From assembly GCF_954871325.1 (NCBI RefSeq), contig NC_088777.1:32589366-32653365 (forward strand): a stretch of 64,000 nucleotides of DNA, given 5' to 3'. This DNA is from Gordionus sp. m RMFG-2023. Taxonomy: Eukaryota; Nematomorpha; Gordioida; Chordodea; Parachordodidae. The notes below the pieces were generated by a model. That model made no database searches, was not told where the DNA came from, and saw only the letters and a list, made by a program, of their open reading frames with translations. Every line of letters begins with the position of its first letter. Position 1 is the first letter of the stretch. Shown piece by piece: positions 57,830 through 64,000 of the stretch. Position numbers and translations under genes: made by a program.

Positions 57830-58722
57830 CAGGGATGTGAACCCTTCGACAAAAAAAAAGGGTCCAGGCCCAGGTTTAGGAATAAAATTTGAAAGGACCC
57901 GGGTCCAGGGTTCGGGTTCAGGGAACATAAAAATAATGATTCAAAATATGATTTTTTTTTATTCATTTATTATTATACTTCTGTACATATTCATAATTTT
58001 CAAATGAAATAATTTATATTTTAAATGTTTTATTCTCGCACAATCATAATATCTTCTAAAATATCATCCTTGAGATTTCCACGTAAAGTAGACAATATAT
58101 ATTTCAAAGATGAAAATTCACGTTCTACCCTTACCTAAAATAGATAGTTATCTTTATAAAATTATTGTACTTGTGTCGCCTGTACAGCCATTAAGATTCT
58201 AGATAGGATATATAATTCTGGATATATTAAAGAATTTTCTTTCCAGAATTTTAAAATATTTATATCCTTATTTATTCTCTTAACTTCTGAGAACTTTACT
58301 ATTAAAGATGCAATAGGCATTTTTCGATCCTCCTTTCTATCTGATGATAATTTGATTTTTTTTTCTCTATCTAAAAGTAAAATTTCAAGATCATCAATGT
58401 TGCTATCATTATTATTATTATCACTACAACCAATAGTATTGTCGTAGCCTTCAATATATTGTAAATAAAGGAGTTTTACTTATGCCTAAAAATCCTTAAG
58501 ATGGTCTTTAGCCATTTGTTTTTGCTAAATACTCAATAAGACTTGATATCGAGGGTCTAATAGAAGCGTATACAAAACTATTTTGCAAATATTGTTGCTC
58601 TCGAATTTTCATGTTTTCTAATATTTCGTATAAAAAGGACTGTAAATTTTTCTAAATCTAATTGGCATCTAATCCATATGCCTTAACTCAAATAAACATA
58701 ATTGTTCTGATTGTAATCTTAA
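57830..58722 (-). pseudogene. hAT copy (CAGGGATGTGAACC family) with C-terminal transposase, truncated
   Basis: The 3' end CAGGGATGTGAACCCTTCG at 57830 is the inverse of 7190-7204. Minus-strand coding pieces: VEREFSSLKYIVSTLRGNLK then DDILEDIMIVRE (58010-58125), the dimerisation domain; an Asn/Asp-rich loop near 58400-58440; and a decayed DPRYQVLLSI-type segment near 58530-58560. It stops at 58722 where another MITE end begins. Confidence 0.72.
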
Positions 58723-59060
58723 CAGTGACGAAGCGTCCATAAAAGCAAGGGAAGCATTGCTTCCCTTGAAATTTTTCTTACAAAATTTTTAAATAAACTT
58801 AATATAATCTTTTACTATGCTAAATAAACTAAACTGACTTCGTAAAAAAATTAATATAATTTTTATAACATTTATAATTTTTATTACGTTAAAAAATTAA
58901 TATTATTTTTAGTATATTAAGAAATACTATTATTTTTACTACGTTAAAAATGTTACTATTATTTTTACTACGTTAAAAAATTTACTATTATTTTTACTAC
59001 GTAATAAAAATATACATGAGGGAAGCAAATTTGGTTTGGGTCCGCTCTATCTACTCTTAA
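58723..59060. mobile_element. MITE end CAGTGACGAAGCGTCC with TTTACTACGTTAAAAA repeats
   Basis: CAGTGACGAAGCGTCC at 58723 interrupts the hAT remnant. A hairpin GGGAAGCATTGCTTCCC follows at 58749. Then repeats of ATTATTTTTACTACGTTAAA (58850-59005), and a possible decayed second end around 59020-59050 (GAGGGAAGC, GGGTCCGC). No duplication could be matched. Confidence 0.5.
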
Positions 59061-59164
59061 AAATATCAAAAAGGCAAATAAGCTAAAATGGCTGTCAAAA
59101 TGGCCCCTATAGGTTTGAAGCGAGAGATTTAAAAAAATATTAAAAATTTAACTTTTACAGATTA

Positions 59165-59705
59165 GATAGTTTTTCCTATTTAAGTAATTATCGTAATTTA
59201 TTAATTATCATTTGTAGATTACATGTTTTTCATTTTAAAATAATCGATTTTTTAATATAATTTATTAATTATAGATTACGTTTTTTTCATTTTAAAATAA
59301 TCGACTTTTTAATATTATTTATTAATTATCATTTGTAGATTACATGTTTTTCATTTTAAAATAATCGATTTTTTAATATTATTTTTTAATTATTAATTAT
59401 AGAACGCGTTGTTTTTTTTAAAATAATCGATTTTTTAATATTATTTTTTAATTATTAATTATAGAACGCGTTGTTTTTTTTAAAAATAATCGATTTCAAT
59501 ATTATTATTTTTTAATTATTAATTATAGATCACGCGTTGTTTTTTTTAAATAATCGATTTCAATATTATTATTTTTTAATTATTAATTATAGATCACGCG
59601 TTGTTTTTTTTAAAATAATCGATTTCAATATTATTATTTTTTAATTATTAATTATAGATCACGCGTTGTTTTTTTTAAAATAATCGATTTTTTAATATTA
59701 TTTTT
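59165..59705 (+). repeat. 65-bp minisatellite with graded divergence
   Basis: About eight units built on TAATTATTAATTATAGAT, ACGCGTTGTTTTTTTT and AAAATAATCGATTT. The left units read GATTACATGTTTTTCATTTT instead; the right units are homogenised to the GATCACGCGTTG form. Confidence 0.88.
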
Positions 59706-59869
59706 TTGATTAAAAAATATAATATTGTTTTATTATTATTATTATTATTATTGTTTTTTTTAAAAGTTGTTAAAAAAGAAAAAAATTTTTTTTATCATTA
59801 TATTTCTTTGGATTGAAATTTAAAGAAATTAAAAAGTAAAAAAAAATATAGTCATCAAGAATTATCTAT

Positions 59870-60060
59870 ATTATAATTTTCCGATGTCCTCACTACGTCA
59901 TCGTGACGTCATGTCATCGCTACGTCATGTCATCGCTACGTCATGTCATCGCTACGTCATGTCATCGCTACGTCATGTCATCGCTACGTCATGTCATCGC
60001 TACGTCATGTCATCGCTACGTCATGTCATCGCTACGTCATGTCATCGGTACGTATTTATT
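59870..60060 (+). repeat. dispersed element with eight 16-bp units (CATGTCATCGCTACGT)
   Basis: Preceded by TTTTCCGATGTCCTCACTAC and GTCATCGTGACGTCATGTC, then eight perfect 16-bp units, ending ATCGGTACGTATTTATTTTT. Because 16 is not a multiple of 3, all three plus frames are open and read the same 16-residue period, so the apparent proteins here are not genes. Confidence 0.93.
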
Positions 60061-60099
60061 TTTATTTTATTTATTTTATTCAACAGATGATTAGAATTG

Positions 60100-61745
60100 A
60101 TGATGTACACATACCTAACATGGATGAAAAACAATATTCCCTCAAATTTGTAAATATGAATGAAATATTTCACTTAATATTTTCTTTATTTTTTAGATTA
60201 CCTTATCAATTTTCATCTCATATTATCAATTACACATTAATGAAATCTTTTTATACTCATATTTTTCTTTCATAACCAATAATTAAGAAGATAACCAAGT
60301 ATATTCAAATATTTAAATATTCTTATCCTAACCTATTTATACTTAATAACATTACATTCATCATATTATTTTTTAACTTTTAGAATATCATAATAGGCTT
60401 GATAAGTCCCCCAAAAAATTTTTCCTGATGATAGCCAAACCTTATCAATTCCTTTAATTTAATTTTTATAATATAATATTTTATACCTTCTTTTTTCCCC
60501 CTTTTTTTAATCATATTTTTTAATTACCTTACAATTAATTAACCTTAATCTTAATAACATTACATTCATCATGTTATTTTTTAACTTTTAAAATATCATA
60601 ATAGGCTTGATAAAATTTTTTTTTGATGATAGCCCTCCAACTACTAGAAATATGCATCTAATATTGACCCATATACCGGTTTTACATTATTTTAATGTAT
60701 GTTTATTTTCAACAATAGTTTATTTATATTTTTGCCTGATTTCTTTATTTGTCTAGGCCAACCCTAATCCCTCACATTGATACAAAACATGATTCTATTA
60801 TTAAAGATAAGCAAAGAAAATAATGACGATTAAACAAACGCCTTACCCGTTCTAGAGTTATTGGTACACAAAATAATAAAGAACTAGGCTTGAAATGAAC
60901 TCATCTGGAGGTTTATTTTTTTATTTTTATCTTATGTTTTATATCTATGTTTATTTTATTTTCACCCATTTCTCCAAATGATATTTCTATCACCACTGCC
61001 ACAATCCCTATGCCACCTCCGCCTATTTTTTAACAAATATCTATATTATAATTTTCCGATGTCCTCACTACGTCATCGTGACGTCATGTCATCGGTACGT
61101 ATTTATTTTTATTTATTTTTATTTATTTTATTTGTTTATTTAATTTTTTTATTTGTTTATTTAATTTCACATTAATGAAATCTTTTTATACTCATATTTT
61201 TCTTTCATAACCAATAATTAAGAAGATAACCAAGTATATTCAAATATTTAAATATTCTTATCCTAACCTATTTATACTTAATAACATTACATTCATCATA
61301 TTATTTTTTAACTTTTAGTATATCATAATAGGCCTGCATACCTAACATGGATGAAAAACAATATAAGAAGATAACCAAGTATATTCAAATATTCTTATCC
61401 TTATACTTAATAACATTACATTCATCATATTATTTTTTAACTTTTAGAATATCATAATAAGCTTGATAAGTCCCCCAAAAATACACATTAATGAAACCTT
61501 TTTATACTCATATTTTTCTTTCATAACCATTAATTAAGAAGATAACCAAGTATATTCAAATATTTAAATATTCTTATCCTAACCTATTTATACTTAATAA
61601 CATTACATTCATCATATTATTTTTTAACTTTTAGAATATCATAATTGGCTTGATAAATCCCCCAAAAATACACATTAATGAAATCTTTTAATACTCATAT
61701 TTTGCTTTCATAACCAATAATTAAGAAGAAGATAACCAAGTATAC
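60100..61745 (+). repeat. about 190-bp repeat family, six full or partial copies
   Basis: Copies near 60238-60440, 60530-60640, 61165-61340, 61355-61480, 61484-61675 and 61670-61745 share ACTCATATTTTTCTTTCATA, AGAAGATAACCAAGTATATT, AATAACATTACATTCATCAT and AATATCATAATAGGCTTGAT. Some are direct neighbours, some are separated by other sequence. Confidence 0.85.
61045..61110 (+). repeat. dispersed 16-bp-unit element, copy without expansion
   Basis: Same flanks as 59870-60060 (TTTTCCGATGTCCTCACTAC, GTGACGTCATGTCATCGGTA) but no expanded 16-bp array, which shows the array grows inside a conserved frame. Confidence 0.88.
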
Positions 61746-61754
61746 CTAAAAAAA

Positions 61755-61830
61755 TATATTATTCGTCGAATAATTTTTTATCTATTATTCGATCGAATTA
61801 TTCGAGATTATTCGACTAAAATAAAAATAA
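61755..61830. mobile_element. ATTCG-rich transposon end fragment
   Basis: TATTCGTCGAATAATTTTTT and GATCGAATTATTCGAGATTA resemble the subterminal region of the 375-1986 element. Only one end is present. Confidence 0.4.
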
Positions 61831-62123
61831 TCATATATAAATCATATATTATTATTAGGAATTATTTGAAATTATTTCAATTTAATAAAATCTCCTAGTT
61901 TTACTGAAAATACAAAGTGTAGAAAAAAATTAAAGAAAAAGTAAGATTTTTTTTTGTTGAATAAGAAAAATAGTTGGAGTCTATTTAAAGTGTTGATCGA
62001 TAAAAAAGGGGCGTTGAATTAAACAGCCAAATTAAGTGTTGAACGGTTTTAAAAGTGAGAAATACCAAGTGTTGATCGTTTTGAAAGGTTAGAAATATCA
62101 CATTGGTGCCGTGACCAAAGCCC

Positions 62124-62302
62124 AAGTGTTGTGAATTATTGAATAAATTTTAAAGAGTTGAATTTGAACAGAATATACAAGTGAACCCAAGTGTTGTAAA
62201 TTATTGAATAAATTTTAAAGAGTTGAATTTGAACAGAATATACAAGTAAACCCAAGTGTTGTAAATTATTGAATAAATTTTAAAGAGTTGAATTTGAACA
62301 GA
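62124..62302 (+). repeat. 65-bp tandem repeat, 2.75 units, in the leader of element D
   Basis: Units at 62124, 62189 and 62254 begin AAGTGTTGTRAATTATTGAA and are nearly identical. They follow the primer-binding-type site directly. Confidence 0.93.
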
Positions 62303-62577
62303 TGTTGAGAAATTATATTGTAATTTTATTAAAGGTTGTTATATTGTAATAACAGGTTGTAATAATAAATTGGCATAAAACAGAGTTGTTTTACAAGGAA
62401 ATTGTTGATAAATTGATATTAAATAAAATTAGAGGAGAGATTCGAAACGAATTTAGCGTAGAAAAAATTTTGAGTTGAATATATGTATAAGTGTATAATT
62501 GGAGTATTTACGTTATTAATACTGTCTTCAAGTTATTAAAATATTTATTTTAAAGGTGATTGTTAATTTTTTGTGAG

Positions 62578-62982
62578 ATGAAAAGTTTTAAATTTATAAA
62601 ATACTGGGAGGTGCAATATAATATTATTGGAGCGTTGCTAGTATTAGGTATATGGATGTGTAGTTTAATCCTAGGAAGGAGAACTAGGCGCAATCGAAGT
62701 GTTAGGATCAAGGGGCAGACTTTGACGATAGAAGGAAATAATGGAGAGGAGGATGTAATGGGAAAGGTAACTTGGTTACCAGGTAAGGAATTAATAAATG
62801 GTTGGACTGATAGTGAGATATTAGGTTTATCAGAAAATAATTTAATAAATAGACGTGCTGATGGGGACAGCGTCTACATGGCCGGGGGAGGGGGGGTAGG
62901 AGACAAATGCCTCCAAAATATATTAGCATTTTTGGGGGTAGGTATCAATTTTAAGGGGTTGATATTAATTTTTTGGGGGTAG
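62578..62982 (+). pseudogene. gag-position N-terminus of element D: membrane segment and basic cluster
   Basis: From the ATG at 62578 the protein has a short leader, the membrane segment IIGALLVLGIWMCSLILG and the basic cluster RRTRRNRS, then a mixed charged region. The arrangement matches the starts of the gag-position proteins of B (26220) and C (37134). No knuckles remain. A fragment only. Confidence 0.6.
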
Positions 62983-63389
62983 GCATTATTTTTTTGGGGG
63001 TAGGTATTGATTTTTGGTGGGTAATTTTTGATTTGAATTATAATCTTTTTTTAATCCATTAATTGATACGATTATGTTGGTTATCGTTTGATTTTCTGAA
63101 AAATGTCAATTAAAGTAAAGATATTTGTCAATTAATAAATAATATAAATTTTCTTTGTCAACGATTTTCATTTAGCATTTTATCAAGTTAATATTTACAC
63201 ATTTCCTATTTGGTACTTTTCTTAGAGGTTAATATATTTATATTATGTTTTTTATTAAATTTATAGATTTTAGCAGGATAAATTTTAGGTAATTTTTTGA
63301 GTCATGCATAAAAACATATATCAGCAAGCAAAGAATAATAAAAAACATAATATGTAAAAAATTATATTATAATAATTATTTCTTTCTAG

Positions 63390-63689
63390 ATGCCAAGTAA
63401 CAAAACCATATTTAAAGTTAAGTGCAATATTAAAAATTGCAAAACTTCTAAAATAAGAAGTGACAAGATACATGAACATTATAAACATAAACATCCTCAT
63501 GTCAAGCCAGCTGATATGAAATTTACAAAGGTAGCCATCAAAAGAGATAATAATAATTGGGTATCTTTAAATTGTGATATTCCATATAATATCACAAATG
63601 GAGTTGAAACCCAGTTGCAAAAAAAGACAATAACATCTTACTTCCAAAAAGTAATATTTTTATTTATTATTGTAACTATAAATTTGTGA
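63390..63689 (+). CDS. zinc-finger exon, possibly of a transposase, right edge
   Basis: The ATG follows directly on a T-rich acceptor TTTCTTTCTAG. The 90 or so codons hold KCNIKNCKTSKIRSDKIHEH then YKHKHPH, a C-x4-C and His-rich finger, then KKTITSYFQK just before a GTAATA donor. The short finger plus TITSYF-type link is seen at the N-terminus of many transposase-derived proteins. The next exon would lie beyond or near the window end. The open frame in AT-rich DNA supports coding. Confidence 0.45.
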   Translation: MPSNKTIFKVKCNIKNCKTSKIRSDKIHEHYKHKHPHVKPADMKFTKVAIKRDNNNWVSLNCDIPYNITNGVETQLQKKTITSYFQKVIFLFIIVTINL

Positions 63690-64000
63690 ATTAATAGAAA
63701 CTGATTTAAAATTTTACCAGAATAATATTAATATTAAAGTAGTCAGGGTATAGAGAAAATAAATTATATATATTATTATTTAATGTTTTTTAACTGTTTA
63801 TCACACTATTTTTATATCTATATATACTTTATAAAGTTCAATTTAACAATATGTTTAATAAGTTAATAATAATAATTTAAAACCAAAGTATTAAAAAAAC
63901 TTATTAAGTTAATATAATGTAGTAAAATAAGGTAATGTTAATTTCTAGGAATTTTTAAATTTAAATCTTTTCATCTTTAATTGAATTAAGACTTCAAATT
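63690..64000. other. AT-rich edge, nothing recognised
   Basis: Likely intron or intergenic sequence after the zinc-finger exon; no motif. Confidence 0.4.

Larger units (their letters stand above)
61940..63040 (+). mobile_element. 5' part of LTR element D (relative of B and C), truncated
   Basis: TTGGTGCCGTGACC at 62103 is a primer-binding-type site. A 65-bp tandem leader and a gag-position start with a membrane segment follow. The LTR to its left cannot be bounded and no protease or RT follows, so only the leader region is present. Decayed G-rich 22-base repeats (TTTTTTGGGGGTAGGTAT) close it at 62925-63030. Age cannot be judged without a second LTR. Confidence 0.55.

Noticed and set aside
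59884-60275. Overlapping plus-strand frames with SSLRHVIATSCHRYV repeats
   Set aside because: A 16-bp tandem unit gives open frames in all phases with the same peptide; this is repeat structure, not a gene.
1-64000. tRNA, rRNA or other conserved RNA genes
   Set aside because: No cloverleaf with A and B boxes or rRNA core sequence was recognised by eye; a covariance-model search would be needed to exclude short ones.

Overview
The window is a very AT-rich (by eye about three quarters or more), intron-bearing eukaryotic sequence made almost entirely of transposable elements. The families (several hAT families with BED or TTF-type zinc fingers, a ZMYM1-like hAT, Ty3/Gypsy LTR elements with K02A2.6-like pol, a LINE-like reverse transcriptase) point to an invertebrate animal. 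I cannot name the species. There is no operon structure and no rRNA or tRNA gene. One candidate host gene piece is seen (minus strand, about 10.71-11.49 kb), and one further zinc-finger exon lies at the right edge.

Left part (1-11.6 kb): a BED-finger hAT gene is split by another hAT (375-1986). A hAT with CAGAGTTGGGCAG ends (2772-5225) sits in a possible TA-flanked element. Two hAT copies lie head to head (5.4-7.2 kb), followed by a further hAT remnant, a LINE-like RT remnant, and the candidate spliced host gene, whose frame stops exactly at a transposon end.

Central part (11.6-42.6 kb): this is one nested structure. A hAT of the ZMYM1-like family begins at 11603 and ends at 42575, with identical 8-bp duplications outside both ends. 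Inside it lie a compact Gypsy element (12578-17286, itself carrying a 403-bp hAT MITE), an 18.4-kb foldback-like element (17300-35689), a 357-bp MITE (35953-36309) and a second Gypsy element (36565-42340). The foldback-like element has inverted arms, each with eight roughly 118-bp tandem units, and matching 8-bp duplications. It contains another complete-length copy of the same hAT family (18695-22199) and a remnant of a third hAT family, which in turn holds a third, very young Gypsy element (25628-32581, LTRs with a single mismatch by eye).

Right part (42.6-64 kb): degenerate tandem repeats, a shortened hAT (47.0-48.4 kb), a TIR followed by a 245-bp tandem array, a hAT remnant with a perfect 27-bp palindrome, a hAT with perfect duplications (52694-54181), a third copy of the ZMYM1-like hAT (54807-56923) with the same 357-bp MITE at the same internal site, several minisatellites, and the 5' part of a further LTR element.

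Most unusual points: the three-to-five-deep nesting proven by target duplications; a foldback-type architecture with hAT-like ends and 8-bp duplications; and a group of Gypsy-like elements whose gag-position protein begins with a membrane segment and charged coiled coil followed by zinc knuckles, with no capsid region that I recognise.
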